A stretch of DNA of 64,000 nt, taken from Brumimicrobium ulvae (lineage in GTDB: Bacteria; Bacteroidota; Bacteroidia; Flavobacteriales_D; Crocinitomicaceae). Of the stretch, positions 35,133-44,978 are shown one piece after another. The stretch spans positions 1 to 64,000 of the forward strand of contig NZ_CANNGT010000013.1 of assembly GCF_947504225.1 (NCBI RefSeq). Direction: 5' to 3'. How positions within the stretch are numbered: position 1 is the stretch's first letter; the number at the start of each line of letters is the position of its first letter. The position numbers and the translations under genes were made by a program. The notes under the pieces are model-generated. The model saw nothing but the letters and a program-made list of their open reading frames with translations. It was not told where the DNA came from and ran no database searches.

Positions 35133-37325
35133 ATGTCTGTTGCAGAAGTTTCGGAGTTAAATCTTGCCTTGCGTAAGTATTTTGGATATGATCAGTTTCG
35201 TGGTGATCAAGAATCAATCATTAATAGTATTCTAGACAAAAAGAATACTTTTGTCATCATGCCTACCGGGGGTGGGAAGTCAATGTGTTATCAATTGCCC
35301 GCTTTATTGTCAGAGGGAACAGCTATTATCGTTTCACCTTTGATTGCTTTGATGAAAAATCAAGTCGATGCCATTCGCAATGTCAGCGAGGACGATTCTG
35401 TAGCACATGTTCTCAATAGCTCCCTATCAAAGACGGAGGCAAATAAAGTTAAAGAGGACATTAAAGCAGGGAAAACAAAATTACTTTATGTTGCACCTGA
35501 ATCTTTAACCAAGCAAGCGAATATAGATTTTTTTACTTCTGTAAAGATTTCATTCTTTGCTATTGATGAAGCCCACTGTATTTCTGAATGGGGTCATGAT
35601 TTTAGACCTGAATACAGAAGACTACGTGAGATTTTTGAAGCCATTTCTGATGTTCCTATTATAGCGTTAACTGCAACAGCGACGCCAAAGGTTCAGCAGG
35701 ATATTCAAAAGAACTTGAACATGGTGGATGCCGATGTGTTTAAAGCTTCTTTTAATCGAGATAATTTATATTATGAAGTTCGACCCAAGAAAGACGTCGA
35801 AAAAGAAATTATTAAGTACATCAGAAAGAGAAAGGGTAAATCTGGAATTATTTATTGCCTTTCACGAAAAAAGGTAGAACAACTTTCAGAAGTTTTACGT
35901 GTCAATGGAATTAATGCATTGGGGTATCATGCCGGAATGGATGCTGCCACACGTGCAAAACATCAAGACGCTTTCCTGATGGAAGATTGCGATGTAATCG
36001 TTGCTACAATTGCCTTTGGAATGGGAATCGATAAACCAGATGTTCGTTTTGTGATTCACCATGATATTCCTAAGTCTTTAGAAAGTTACTACCAAGAAAC
36101 TGGTCGTGCCGGAAGAGATGGTGGAGTGGGCGAATGTGTAGCTTTTTACGCCTATAAAGACATTGAGAAATTAGAAAAATTCCTCCAAGGAAAACCTGTT
36201 GCTGAACAAGAAATAGGAAGACAGTTGTTGTTTGAAATTGTATCCTACGCCGAAACCTCTATTTGTAGAAGAAAATATTTACTTCATTACTTTGGTGAAG
36301 AATATGATGATTCGAAGTGTTCTGAAATGTGCGATAATTGTCGAAACCCGAAAGAAAGAACAGAAGGAAAAGAAGATGTGTTGAAATTGCTTAACGCTGT
36401 AATTGAACTGAAAGAAATGCAAAGGGCAAATCATATATGTTCTTTCCTATATGGAGAAAATACAACAGAAATAAAATCCTATAAACACGACTTGTTGCCT
36501 TCGTTTGCCGCAGGAAAAGACAAAGATAAAGTGTTTTGGAATGCTGTGATTAGACAATCGCTTGTTGCAGGTTTAATTTCTAAAGATATTGAAACCTATG
36601 GCGTGATCAAAATGACAGAACGTGGACATGATTTCATAAAAAACCCGCATTCCTTCATACTTGTTAAAGAACATGATTATACCCTTGATGAAGACGAAGG
36701 TGATATTGTAAGCGGTGGCGGAATGAAAGATGCTTTTGATGAGGTGTTGTATCAAGGTCTGCTTGACTTGCGTAAGCAAATTTCGCGGGATAAAAACATT
36801 CCACCGTTTGTGATCTTCCAGGAGTCCAGCTTGAAGGATATGTCCTTCCAATACCCAATTACAAAGGAAGAACTGGTTAATATTCAAGGTGTTGGTCAAG
36901 GAAAAGCACGTAGGTATGGTGCGCCCTTTCTAGCTTTGATTAAAGAGCATGTGGAAAGCAACGATATTGAACGTCCACAAGATTTAGTGGTGAAGTCTTT
37001 AGTGAATAAATCTGGATTGAAAGTACAGTTAATTCAAAATATCGACAGAAAACTTCCTTTGGAAGACATTAGTTCTTCACAAGGTAAATCAATGGATGAA
37101 ATTATCGATGAAATTGAAATGATCGTTAACTCTGGAACCCGTGTAAACATTAATTATTATCTGGACGAAATTTTAGATGAAGATAATCAAGAGGAGATTT
37201 ATGATTATTTCTCTGAAGCTGAAACAGACTCTTTGAAAGAAGCTTACGACGAATTCGATGGTGATTACACAGAAGAAGAATTGCGTTTGATGCGCATTAA
37301 GTTTATGTCAGAAATGGGGAACTAA
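35133..37325 (+). CDS. recQ: ATP-dependent DNA helicase RecQ
   Basis: 730 residues. Superfamily 2 helicase motifs are complete: Walker A MPTGGGKSMCYQ (about 43 to 54), the DEAH box AIDEAHCISEWGHDFRPEY, LTATATPKVQQDI, GIIYCLSRKKVEQL and the motif VI region QETGRAGRDG. A zinc-binding subdomain uses C-R-R-K...C-S-E-M-C-D-N-C. A winged-helix domain and an HRDC-like region (VNIQGVGQGKARRYGAPFL) follow, with an acidic C-terminal extension seen in Bacteroidota forms. It unwinds DNA 3' to 5' during recombination and replication-fork repair. Confidence 0.96.
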   Translation: MSVAEVSELNLALRKYFGYDQFRGDQESIINSILDKKNTFVIMPTGGGKSMCYQLPALLSEGTAIIVSPLIALMKNQVDAIRNVSEDDSVAHVLNSSLSKTEANKVKEDIKAGKTKLLYVAPESLTKQANIDFFTSVKISFFAIDEAHCISEWGHDFRPEYRRLREIFEAISDVPIIALTATATPKVQQDIQKNLNMVDADVFKASFNRDNLYYEVRPKKDVEKEIIKYIRKRKGKSGIIYCLSRKKVEQLSEVLRVNGINALGYHAGMDAATRAKHQDAFLMEDCDVIVATIAFGMGIDKPDVRFVIHHDIPKSLESYYQETGRAGRDGGVGECVAFYAYKDIEKLEKFLQGKPVAEQEIGRQLLFEIVSYAETSICRRKYLLHYFGEEYDDSKCSEMCDNCRNPKERTEGKEDVLKLLNAVIELKEMQRANHICSFLYGENTTEIKSYKHDLLPSFAAGKDKDKVFWNAVIRQSLVAGLISKDIETYGVIKMTERGHDFIKNPHSFILVKEHDYTLDEDEGDIVSGGGMKDAFDEVLYQGLLDLRKQISRDKNIPPFVIFQESSLKDMSFQYPITKEELVNIQGVGQGKARRYGAPFLALIKEHVESNDIERPQDLVVKSLVNKSGLKVQLIQNIDRKLPLEDISSSQGKSMDEIIDEIEMIVNSGTRVNINYYLDEILDEDNQEEIYDYFSEAETDSLKEAYDEFDGDYTEEELRLMRIKFMSEMGN

Positions 37326-37726
37326 TTTACTGTTTAGTTTGTAGGTTGTTATGGATCTATAGTTAGTTTAGTAAGTGGTAAAAGCATTGGAGTAAGTTGT
37401 TAGAGTGAAATAATTTGCGCTCCATTCAGAGATACCTTCAGGCCTTGTGGTTCTTAATTTATTCCCCTAAACTACACAAATCCTTCTTTACTTAATTCAT
37501 AGTAAGGTACACACGACCCAGAATGGGTCAACTGTTAATAACCCCTTGTAAGCGAAGTGCAACTCTGGGTTATGAACTCAATCGATGATTCTGTTTTGGC
37601 GGTATTTTTATCGCGAAGTAATATAAAAATGATGACAAAACAATTGTAAGCAGAGAGACTGTAAAGAATTTTGTGTTTTTAAAAACAAAAGAGCTGAAAT
37701 ATGCCAATTTAATCATTCGTAACTGA
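37326..37726. other. Non-coding gap between recQ and the M20 amidohydrolase gene
   Basis: 401 bp between convergent genes with no credible reading frame. It contains a 6-bp hairpin GACCCA-GAA-TGGGTC (37515-37529), and a longer-range pairing ACCCAGA (37516-37522) with TCTGGGT (37564-37570) that competes with it. No T-run follows either, so they do not look like terminators. Confidence 0.5.
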
Positions 37727-38914
37727 TTAAAGACACGCCATCACCATCATTTGCATTCCAACTTTTAATGCTTCGTGGTCGATGTCGAATCTTGCGTTGT
37801 GAACGCCATGAACAATTCCTTTTTCTTCATTGCGAACTCCAATTCTAAAAAAACACGTAGGAATTTCTTGTGCATAAAATGAGAAATCCTCTGCTGTTAA
37901 GCGAATAGGTAGGTCATGTACATTCTCTTTTCCCAACCAAGCATTTGCTTTGACGACAAATTTCCGTGTTAAATCCACATCATTTTCTAAAAATGGATAG
38001 CCTTTACTGATTTCTACAATCGCTTTTGCACCATGGGCTTCAGCAATGAGCTCTGCTTGTTTTATTATTTGCTTTAAAGCTTTTGCCCGCCATTTTTCAT
38101 TCATTGTTCTGAATGTTCCTTTAATGTGAACTTTTTCTGGAACAACATTAGTTGTGCCCAATCCTTCGAAGTGTCCAAAGTTGAGCACGCAAGGGATTTT
38201 CGGATCACATTTTCTACTCACAATCTGTTGAAGTGAAGTAATGATTTCAGCACCGACTAAAATACTATCTATCGTTTCATGTGGCGTGGCACCATGTCCA
38301 CTTTTACCAATGATGTCAATGTAAACCTCATCACAGGAAGCCATGTACAATCCTTCTTTTGTTCCTACTTGTCCAACAGGTAAATCAGGGAAAACATGTA
38401 AGGCATACATTTCCTTAACCTTAGGATTGTCTAAACAACCTGCTTTGATCATTAAGCTTGCTCCGCCTGGATTTTTCTCTTCTCCTGGCTGAAAAATCAA
38501 CTTTACAGGATCTTTTAATTCATCTTTTAGTTGAAAAAGAATCTCAGCGGCGCCTAATAAAACTGAAGTATGAACATCGTGTCCACAAGCATGCATCACT
38601 CCTTTGTTGGTCGAAGCATAAGGAACATCATTCATTTCTAAAATTGGAAGAGCATCAATATCTGCACGTAAACCTATACATTCTTGGTCTTTCGAATGGT
38701 GATTGCCCCTGATTATTGCGACAATTCCAGTATCCGCAATTTTGGTTTCGTGGGGAATACCAATTTGAGTGAGTTGTTTTGAAATGTATTCCATGGTATT
38801 GTACTCCTCGTACGATAGCTCGGGATGCATGTGTAAATGCTTTCTGTATCCAACTACTTTATTAAATAGAAGTTCTGTTTGTTGGGTGACGTATTGCTGC
38901 TTGCTCTGATTCAT
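37727..38914 (-). CDS. M20-family amidohydrolase (N-acyl-amino acid/peptide deacylase type)
   Basis: About 395 residues from the ATG at 38914. The frame is open to 38989, but the additional N-terminus does not look like the family. Metal-site motifs are RADIDALPI, HACGHDVHTS, GEEKNPGGASLM and the late TAEDFSFYAQEIP. This is the amidohydrolase branch of M20 (IAA-amino acid hydrolase, hippurate and N-acyl-L-amino acid hydrolases), with two divalent metals and a lid domain (IIGKSGHGATPHE). It hydrolyses an amide bond of an N-acylated amino acid; the exact substrate is unknown. Probably cytoplasmic. Confidence 0.9.
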   Translation of the reverse strand: MNQSKQQYVTQQTELLFNKVVGYRKHLHMHPELSYEEYNTMEYISKQLTQIGIPHETKIADTGIVAIIRGNHHSKDQECIGLRADIDALPILEMNDVPYASTNKGVMHACGHDVHTSVLLGAAEILFQLKDELKDPVKLIFQPGEEKNPGGASLMIKAGCLDNPKVKEMYALHVFPDLPVGQVGTKEGLYMASCDEVYIDIIGKSGHGATPHETIDSILVGAEIITSLQQIVSRKCDPKIPCVLNFGHFEGLGTTNVVPEKVHIKGTFRTMNEKWRAKALKQIIKQAELIAEAHGAKAIVEISKGYPFLENDVDLTRKFVVKANAWLGKENVHDLPIRLTAEDFSFYAQEIPTCFFRIGVRNEEKGIVHGVHNARFDIDHEALKVGMQMMVMACL

Positions 38915-39111
38915 CTTTTCAATGTTTGTATGCAAATTTCTAGGTCTAATGTCAAATAAAATTATTCCCAAGACTAAAATAAGAAGCATTCTATAATAGA
39001 AAATGCTTTTTTACGAATTTAATGTTTATTTGAGCAACAAAGATGCTAATTTTGAGATGAAATTATGAATAAAGTAAAACATCGCTTTTATTTGCATTAA
39101 AGATTTATAAA

Positions 39112-39750
39112 ATGAAAATTGTAAAGTTTACCTTCAATCCAATTCAAGAAAATACTTACCTCGCAATAGATGATGAGAAAAACGTGGTGATTATTGATCC
39201 TGGCTGCTACTTTGAAGAAGAGCGTCAGTTGCTAAGAGACTATATTAGCAAAAATGAATTGAAGGTTTTGGCTTTGTTGAATACGCATGGACACTTAGAC
39301 CATATTATGGGGAATGCATTCGTGAAACGTGAATATGGCGTTGATTTGTATTTGCATGAAGCAGATGTGGTTACATTGCAAATGGGTGGAAGAAGTGCTC
39401 AACTTTATGGTTTGAATCTTTTTGAAGACTCTCCAATGCCTGATGTTTTTATCAAGGAAGGTGAAATCTTGCAATTTGGAAAAATGTCTTTCCATGTTAT
39501 TTTTGGCCCAGGTCATGCGCCAGGTCATGTTGCTTTTTACAGTCCGGAAAACAAGTTGATTATTAATGGCGACATTCTATTTAAAGGCAGTTACGGTCGT
39601 GTAGATCTTCCGGGAGGTGATTTTAATCAACTGAAACACACCATTACGCAAAAACTCTTCACCTTACCAGATGACACACTTGTGTATACAGGGCATGGTG
39701 AGGAAACAACAATAGGGGAAGAGAAAAAAAACAACCCAATATTGTGGTAA
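39112..39750 (+). CDS. MBL-fold metallo-hydrolase (glyoxalase II-like)
   Basis: 212 residues. The metallo-beta-lactamase motif NTHGHLDHIMGN, then GPGHAPGHVAF, the aspartate in NGDILFKGSYGRVDLPGG and the final histidine in YTGHGEETTIGEE give a complete dinuclear metal site. The family includes hydroxyacylglutathione hydrolase and related thioesterases; this short form without the glyoxalase II C-terminal domain has unclear substrate. Cytoplasmic. The end is 5 bp from the convergent gene at 39756. Confidence 0.92.
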   Translation: MKIVKFTFNPIQENTYLAIDDEKNVVIIDPGCYFEEERQLLRDYISKNELKVLALLNTHGHLDHIMGNAFVKREYGVDLYLHEADVVTLQMGGRSAQLYGLNLFEDSPMPDVFIKEGEILQFGKMSFHVIFGPGHAPGHVAFYSPENKLIINGDILFKGSYGRVDLPGGDFNQLKHTITQKLFTLPDDTLVYTGHGEETTIGEEKKNNPILW

Positions 39751-39755
39751 ATCCA

Positions 39756-41312
39756 TTACGCCGACTTTGCTAAAAAAGCTTCTCTTTTGACCAGATGAAA
39801 TGGTTTGTTTTTTACTTTCGAGGTCAGCCAAACATGGAAGTCAAAATATTCAAATGCAACAGATTCAAAAGGGTCGTTTTTCAGCGCTTCGATTTCACTT
39901 TCAATGTTTTGTAAAAGCTGTTCTATCTTGTATTTATCTTGAGCGTTCGAAATTTTTGTTAAGTGCTTTAAGAAAATTGTTTCGAATTTAAAAGTTCTCT
40001 TACGCTTAGATAAAAAACGTTTAGTGTTCTTAATGGCATAGGGTAGAAGTATGTTGTTTTTAAGTTCAAAATGTAGGAGTAGATTAACCAAGTGTGCAAA
40101 TGAAACAATGTCTTCTTTTTGATCCAATTCCTTGCTGTTTAAAATGAGGTTTATCCATTTCAAACTTTGATTAAATTCATCTTTACCAAAATAGGCAATC
40201 GACATGTTGAATGCCAAATAGGCTTTTCTTGAAGGGGTTAATTCTGCGTTGTATTGTTCCATTCCTTTTTTAATTTCTGGAGCGAGTGCAATGGCTTTGT
40301 CAAAATTTCCTTCATGGTTCAGTATTTTTAATTCTATACTGTTGATACTAGAAAATAACTTGATCGCTAGGTCCTCAGTTAGGCTAGATTTTAATGCGTT
40401 GGGTAAAGCTTTAAGTTCATTGAGGTAGGTGTGAATGGCTTTGTTGTTACCGTTTTTTGCCTCTAAATGAATGATATTTGTAAGAATTGAAAAGTATTGA
40501 TTTGGATACTTTTTAAATTGACCATTGTTATTCTTGAAATGAGATAAATTTTCTTTCAGCATATTTAAAGAGTTTTCATGCTCTAAAATGGCGAAATAAT
40601 AAGCACTTTTAAAGTGATAAATGAGGTATTGGTTTTCAAAAGATATGTTTTTTGGTTGCTTAATAGCTTTATAGGCATCATAGATTTTTTCATATTCGAA
40701 AACATCTTCTTTCGATCGTACTTGACCTGTTTGATTTAAAAGAACAAACAACTGACTTTTTACGAGCCATAGGTTGTTGTAGAAATCTTGTTGATGGGTT
40801 AAATCTATGCTTTCTTCAGCGTGCAATTTTAAGGTTTCATAGTTTGCATTTTGATAACCACGAGTTTCTATAATTCGCTTTTCTTCATTTGCAATTTGTA
40901 AAAGAATTGCAATTTTGTTGTGTTTTTTAGCGAGTCTTTTGGTCTTTTTTATTTCTCTATTGGCATGGTCATAAAGTCCTTTGCTGTAAAGAATTTTAAT
41001 GGCATGCAGCATCGTATATAGTTGAGCGTCTATGTCATTTTTCGCGTGAAAGGCATCTAGAGCACTGATGATTTGTTCGTAGAGTCTGTTTTTGGTAATT
41101 GGAAATTGATTCAGAAAAGCCTCTCCTTTAAAATGAGTGTACAAATCTTCTTCATCGAATTCTTCTTGTTGATCAATAAAATCAAAAATTCTAATTCCAT
41201 TATTCACTTCTCCAATGGTATGTCGGGAAGCGTAAATTTTGAAATACCTTTTTTCGCTCTTAGTAAGGCTCTTAATGAGCTCGTATAATGCGGGTGAAGC
41301 TGTTTTTGACAT
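39756..41312 (-). CDS. Large helical-repeat protein of unknown function
   Basis: 518 residues, almost all predicted helix, with no signal peptide or membrane segment. The start SKTASPALYELIKSLTKSEK is followed by helix pairs resembling degenerate TPR repeats (KGLYDHANREIKKTKRLAKK, NKAIHTYLNELKALPNALK, KDEFNQSLKWINLI). The start motif LTKSEKRYFKIY seems typical of a Bacteroidota-specific family that I cannot name. TPR-like proteins are usually scaffolds, so a protein-binding role is likely but unproven. It stands alone and runs convergently into the MBL gene. Confidence 0.8.
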   Translation of the reverse strand: MSKTASPALYELIKSLTKSEKRYFKIYASRHTIGEVNNGIRIFDFIDQQEEFDEEDLYTHFKGEAFLNQFPITKNRLYEQIISALDAFHAKNDIDAQLYTMLHAIKILYSKGLYDHANREIKKTKRLAKKHNKIAILLQIANEEKRIIETRGYQNANYETLKLHAEESIDLTHQQDFYNNLWLVKSQLFVLLNQTGQVRSKEDVFEYEKIYDAYKAIKQPKNISFENQYLIYHFKSAYYFAILEHENSLNMLKENLSHFKNNNGQFKKYPNQYFSILTNIIHLEAKNGNNKAIHTYLNELKALPNALKSSLTEDLAIKLFSSINSIELKILNHEGNFDKAIALAPEIKKGMEQYNAELTPSRKAYLAFNMSIAYFGKDEFNQSLKWINLILNSKELDQKEDIVSFAHLVNLLLHFELKNNILLPYAIKNTKRFLSKRKRTFKFETIFLKHLTKISNAQDKYKIEQLLQNIESEIEALKNDPFESVAFEYFDFHVWLTSKVKNKPFHLVKREAFLAKSA

Positions 41313-41741
41313 AGTGTTTCAGTATTAGTTCTTTATCAATATAGCTTATATAATCATGTGATTTTTAATTAGATGGTGAAGTGAAGGTTTTATTGATTGA
41401 CCTGTATATATATTCGAGTTTAAGAATCTTGTTTGTTTTTGTTTCCAAGGTTGAAAACAAATGAGTGTAAACAGTTTTACATAACTTTGTATTTCAGCAC
41501 AATATACTTCTGTAAAATTGATTCCTCCTTGCACTCCCCGATAAAACCTGACCTGGTAAAAAATAAAAGTAACCATTGATAGAGGTGCCGTCCAGACTTT
41601 CGACTGAACCTGTTTTTGACCTGTGCCTTAAGGTGCAAAGAATCGGCCTTCAACCTGTAACTATAGAAGGTTTGAGGAAAAATTAAGTATAAAAAAAGCT
41701 ATCCGAATAGATAGCTTTTGGTATGTTTAAAGGTGTAAACC
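41313..41741. other. Intergenic region with a GC-richer, repeat-bearing patch
   Basis: 429 bp without a credible gene. The patch at about 41530-41680 is visibly less AT-rich than its flanks and contains ACCTG five times in one direction (41546, 41551, 41608, 41619, 41653) and a hairpin CCTTC...GAAGG (41647-41670). An exact TAnnTTTG match (TAACTTTG, 41482-41489, plus strand) precedes it by about 50 bp. A small non-coding RNA or a dispersed repeat are the leading options. Confidence 0.35.
41691..41719 (-). terminator. Terminator after the small lipoprotein gene
   Basis: AGCTATC (41697-41703) pairs with GATAGCT (41710-41716), extended by A/T pairs, with a 6-nt loop. On the minus strand seven T follow (41697-41691). 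Confidence 0.85.
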
Positions 41742-42005
41742 TTATTTTTTCTTTATTTTACGATCGTCGTCTTCGTCTCTATTAGGATCTGTAATTGTAA
41801 AAGTAGAATCGCTTCTTACACCATCACCAAAAGATCCACGAGTGTTAGACTTGTTTGTATAATCGTTATCATCTCCAAAACCTTTAGTTAATTGAAAGTC
41901 TTCAGACAATTGATTATTGTTCATGTTTGGACGAATTTCTTCTTTCTTACAACTTGAAATTGTGAAGAGTGTAAAGCCAATAAAAATGTAAATGTATTTT
42001 TTCAT
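41742..42005 (-). CDS. Small lipoprotein of unknown function
   Basis: 87 residues with a signal peptide and lipobox (FTISSC, cysteine at about residue 19), then a hydrophilic tail rich in N, D, S and T ending in an acidic/basic patch (EDDDRKIKKK). No domain is recognised; the mature part looks disordered. It has its own -7 element (42035-42042) and terminator (41691-41719), so it is an independent small transcript just downstream of the sensor kinase gene. It might be a target or partner of that system (inference). Confidence 0.8.
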   Translation of the reverse strand: MKKYIYIFIGFTLFTISSCKKEEIRPNMNNNQLSEDFQLTKGFGDDNDYTNKSNTRGSFGDGVRSDSTFTITDPNRDEDDDRKIKKK

Positions 42006-42034
42006 GACGACGGGTTTTTAGTAAATCGTATTAT

Positions 42035-42042
42035 CAAATATA
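42035..42042 (-). promoter_or_regulatory. Candidate -7 element of the small lipoprotein gene
   Basis: TATATTTG on the minus strand, an exact TAnnTTTG match, 29 bp before the ATG at 42005. Confidence 0.55.
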
Positions 42043-42056
42043 TAATAATTAGTCAG

Positions 42057-44978
42057 TTATCCCAAATATTGTTTCATTATTTTGAATGTAACGACAGTTC
42101 CATTGAGTAAACGGTTATTTTCTTTGATTTGGTGGGGACCTATCATCTCTATCGAGCGTTCAGAAATTTTTTGAAGTAATTCTATTCGACCTTTAGCTAT
42201 AATCATTCCTTGTGACCTGTGGTTGTCAAGGTCTTCTTTCTTGTTGGTTTGCGAGTTTTCTATTCCTACACCATTGTCTTTAATTTCAATGCGAATATGG
42301 TCGAAGTGGTCTGAAATAATAATTTCAATTTTTCCTTTTCTATCTTTTAGTGGCAAGACACCATGAATAATACTGTTCTCAACAAAAGGTTGAAGAAACA
42401 TGGCTGGTACCTTTAATACTTCCGTTTCTACTCCGTCTTCAATTTCAATAGCATAATCAAAGCGATCTATAAACCGCATACTTTCCAAATCTAAATAGAG
42501 CTTTAATCGCTCTATTTCATCCGATAAAGCGACCATACCGTCTTTATGGTATGAGCTGTCTAGGTTTTTACGAATGAGCTTCGCGAATCTAGAAAGGTAT
42601 TTATTGGCTGATTTTGTGTCTGAGGTGTTAATGTAATATTGTATCGAATTTAGCGCATTGAAAATAAAGTGTCTATTCATACTTGCATTCAAAGATTGCT
42701 GTTCGAGTTTAGAAAGTTTGTTCTGAAACTCTAATCGCATTTGATAATTCTTATTGTCAAGGCGTTTTGTTCGTGCCCTATCTATGGTTAAAATGATGAA
42801 GATAATGACTCCTCCTACAATAGCAAAGAACCACCAAGTGAGGTAAAATGGAGGAAGCACTTCAATAGGAAGTTTGAAAACCGAGAAGGTTTGATTGTTA
42901 CCGTTGCTTACTTTGAATTTAAAGGTGTATTGACCTGGAGGGAGATTAGTGAAACTGGCATTGGGGTTTTTAGTTGCTCTTGTCCATTCGCTGGAAAATC
43001 CTTCTAAGAAGTAACTGTACCTTAAACTACCTGGATTGGTCATGTATATTCCATCAAACTTAAAAGAAAGGTTTTTATCTGCATATTTGATGCTTAGTTT
43101 TTCATTGTTATTTTTTTGACTTAATGTGTAAACGCGTTTATTACTGAGCTCTTTATTGTTCACAATAATTGAGGTTAATTGTAATTTCGGCAAGGTGTTC
43201 TTGATGAGCGATGATCGAATACTGAGATCCATTTTCATTAATCCTGAAGCTGTTCCAAACCACAGGTATCTGTTTTTTTCTAAAAAATTTGAATTTAAGT
43301 TCGTCTCTAAATCGATTAGACCAGCAGTGATTCCATAACGATAAATAGTGTGATTGTAGATGTTTATTTCATAGAGTCCGTTATTGGTTCCAACGAACAT
43401 AATAGAATCGTATTTTTGCAAAAAGTTGACAAACTCTAAACCTTCTTCCTTTTCTAGATAGAAGCGTTCAAACTCTCCTTTATTTTCAATAAATAAACCA
43501 CTTTCTGTACCGACCCATAAACTTCCTTTGTCGTCAAGTTCGATACAGTTAATTCCGGAATCAAACTGTTTGCGCCGAATACTATCTCCAATTAACTTGT
43601 AGATTCCACTAGGTGCAGCCGCATAAAAAGACTTTTCATCGTTTTCAAAGTCTCTTAGGTTTGGAGCTTTATTGAGGGGGTGAAAAGCGTTGATCGTTTT
43701 GTTTTTAGCTTTGTCAAATAGAATTCCTCCTTCTGTAGTACTGATTAAAAACGTAGAATCATCAATAGAATGTATTCCTCGAATCCTATTGGAGGGCAGA
43801 TTATCTTCTTCTATGTAAAAACTACTAAATTTCTTGTAGTTGTAAGAAATCAAACCATAGTTTGAAGCAAATAGAACGAGATCTTTATCGCTGGCAATTT
43901 GCCACACAGGGCTGGTGATAAAATCAATCTTTTCAATTTTTCCTTGCGGGTTGACTTTAAACACCCCTTGATCTATAGTAGAAATCCATTTATTGTTATA
44001 GGAATCTATCTCCATGGCAATGATGATATCACTAGGATATCCACTGCTGCTATTATAGTAGGTGAATATTTCATCAGTAAAACGAATTAAACCTTTACCG
44101 TTTGTTCCTATCCAGATATTATTTTCAGCATCTTCAAAAATAACATCTATATCATTCGAAGGTAAACCTAATTCCTCGGTGATAGTTAATGTATCCGTTT
44201 CTTTGAGTACTAATATGCCATTTCGTGAATTGATCCATTTGGATCCGTTGTGGTCAACAATTACATTTCTAAATAAAAAATAATGGTCTTCAATCAGTGG
44301 ACTTATTTTTCCTTTTGTTAAGTCAACATTGTAAAATGTTCTGTTGAATGATGTGGCCAAAAGCTTTCCATTGTGTTGGGTAACTCCCGAAAAAGAGATG
44401 TCGTTGGAGTGGTCAATTAATTGAGATTTTTCACCATCAAATGAATACAATCCTGTACGTGTTGCTAAGTATATCTTTTCATTTACTTTCGTGAGACTTC
44501 GTATTCTTAGCGGGCTACCTTTTATGTGTTCTAAGGTGTTTTTTTTGGCGTTCAAGACAAATAATCCAGCTCCATTGGTACCTATATATAGGGTTGAATC
44601 AATTTCGGCAAATCCTGAAACATCTACTAATGTATTTGGATCAGAATAGGGGATTGAAGTAAAGGAATTGTCATTTTTTTTTATAGAAATACCTTGTGGA
44701 TGACCTATGTATAGAACTCCATTGATGAATTGGAGTTTAGTTATTCTATTGTTGAGTAAGCCGTTGTTTCGACCAAAGTTTTTAAAATTTTCACCATCAA
44801 AACGTGCTAATCCACCATAGGTTCCTATCCATAAATAACCCGCATCATCTTGTGCAATAGTGTTGACTTGTGATTGAGGTAATCCTTTGCTAGTGTTGTA
44901 CTGGATGAATGAAAATCTTTGGGCCAGTACTGTTCCTGAGAAAAAAAGTAGAACAATTAAAACTAGAATTAACCTCAT
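42057..44978 (-). CDS. Sensor histidine kinase with beta-propeller input domain (LytS/His_kinase type)
   Basis: 973 residues. A signal peptide is followed by a large periplasmic region with many Reg_prop propeller repeats (DDAGYLWIGTYGGLARFDG, NNIWIGTNGKGLIRF, GSLWVGTESGLF), forming two seven-bladed propellers in relatives. Then come a Y_Y_Y domain (about 600 to 700), one membrane segment (about 713 to 733) and a cytoplasmic kinase. The kinase is the LytS-type: phospho-acceptor region MNRHFIFNALNSIQYY with H about 770, and the ATP-binding N-box PFVENSIIHG and DNGVGI. It is paired with the LytTR regulator gene, which overlaps it by 4 bp. The signal sensed is unknown; related domains detect sugars or surface cues. 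Confidence 0.93.
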   Translation of the reverse strand: MRLILVLIVLLFFSGTVLAQRFSFIQYNTSKGLPQSQVNTIAQDDAGYLWIGTYGGLARFDGENFKNFGRNNGLLNNRITKLQFINGVLYIGHPQGISIKKNDNSFTSIPYSDPNTLVDVSGFAEIDSTLYIGTNGAGLFVLNAKKNTLEHIKGSPLRIRSLTKVNEKIYLATRTGLYSFDGEKSQLIDHSNDISFSGVTQHNGKLLATSFNRTFYNVDLTKGKISPLIEDHYFLFRNVIVDHNGSKWINSRNGILVLKETDTLTITEELGLPSNDIDVIFEDAENNIWIGTNGKGLIRFTDEIFTYYNSSSGYPSDIIIAMEIDSYNNKWISTIDQGVFKVNPQGKIEKIDFITSPVWQIASDKDLVLFASNYGLISYNYKKFSSFYIEEDNLPSNRIRGIHSIDDSTFLISTTEGGILFDKAKNKTINAFHPLNKAPNLRDFENDEKSFYAAAPSGIYKLIGDSIRRKQFDSGINCIELDDKGSLWVGTESGLFIENKGEFERFYLEKEEGLEFVNFLQKYDSIMFVGTNNGLYEINIYNHTIYRYGITAGLIDLETNLNSNFLEKNRYLWFGTASGLMKMDLSIRSSLIKNTLPKLQLTSIIVNNKELSNKRVYTLSQKNNNEKLSIKYADKNLSFKFDGIYMTNPGSLRYSYFLEGFSSEWTRATKNPNASFTNLPPGQYTFKFKVSNGNNQTFSVFKLPIEVLPPFYLTWWFFAIVGGVIIFIILTIDRARTKRLDNKNYQMRLEFQNKLSKLEQQSLNASMNRHFIFNALNSIQYYINTSDTKSANKYLSRFAKLIRKNLDSSYHKDGMVALSDEIERLKLYLDLESMRFIDRFDYAIEIEDGVETEVLKVPAMFLQPFVENSIIHGVLPLKDRKGKIEIIISDHFDHIRIEIKDNGVGIENSQTNKKEDLDNHRSQGMIIAKGRIELLQKISERSIEMIGPHQIKENNRLLNGTVVTFKIMKQYLG

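Noticed and set aside
41346..41576. A 76-codon minus-strand reading frame upstream of the helical protein gene
   Set aside because: No family resemblance, low-complexity AT-rich tail and no promoter. Kept only as part of the odd intergenic patch.
42057..44978. Kinase gene as a hybrid (one-component) system
   Set aside because: No receiver or AraC/LytTR DNA-binding domain is present in this protein; the partner regulator is a separate gene.
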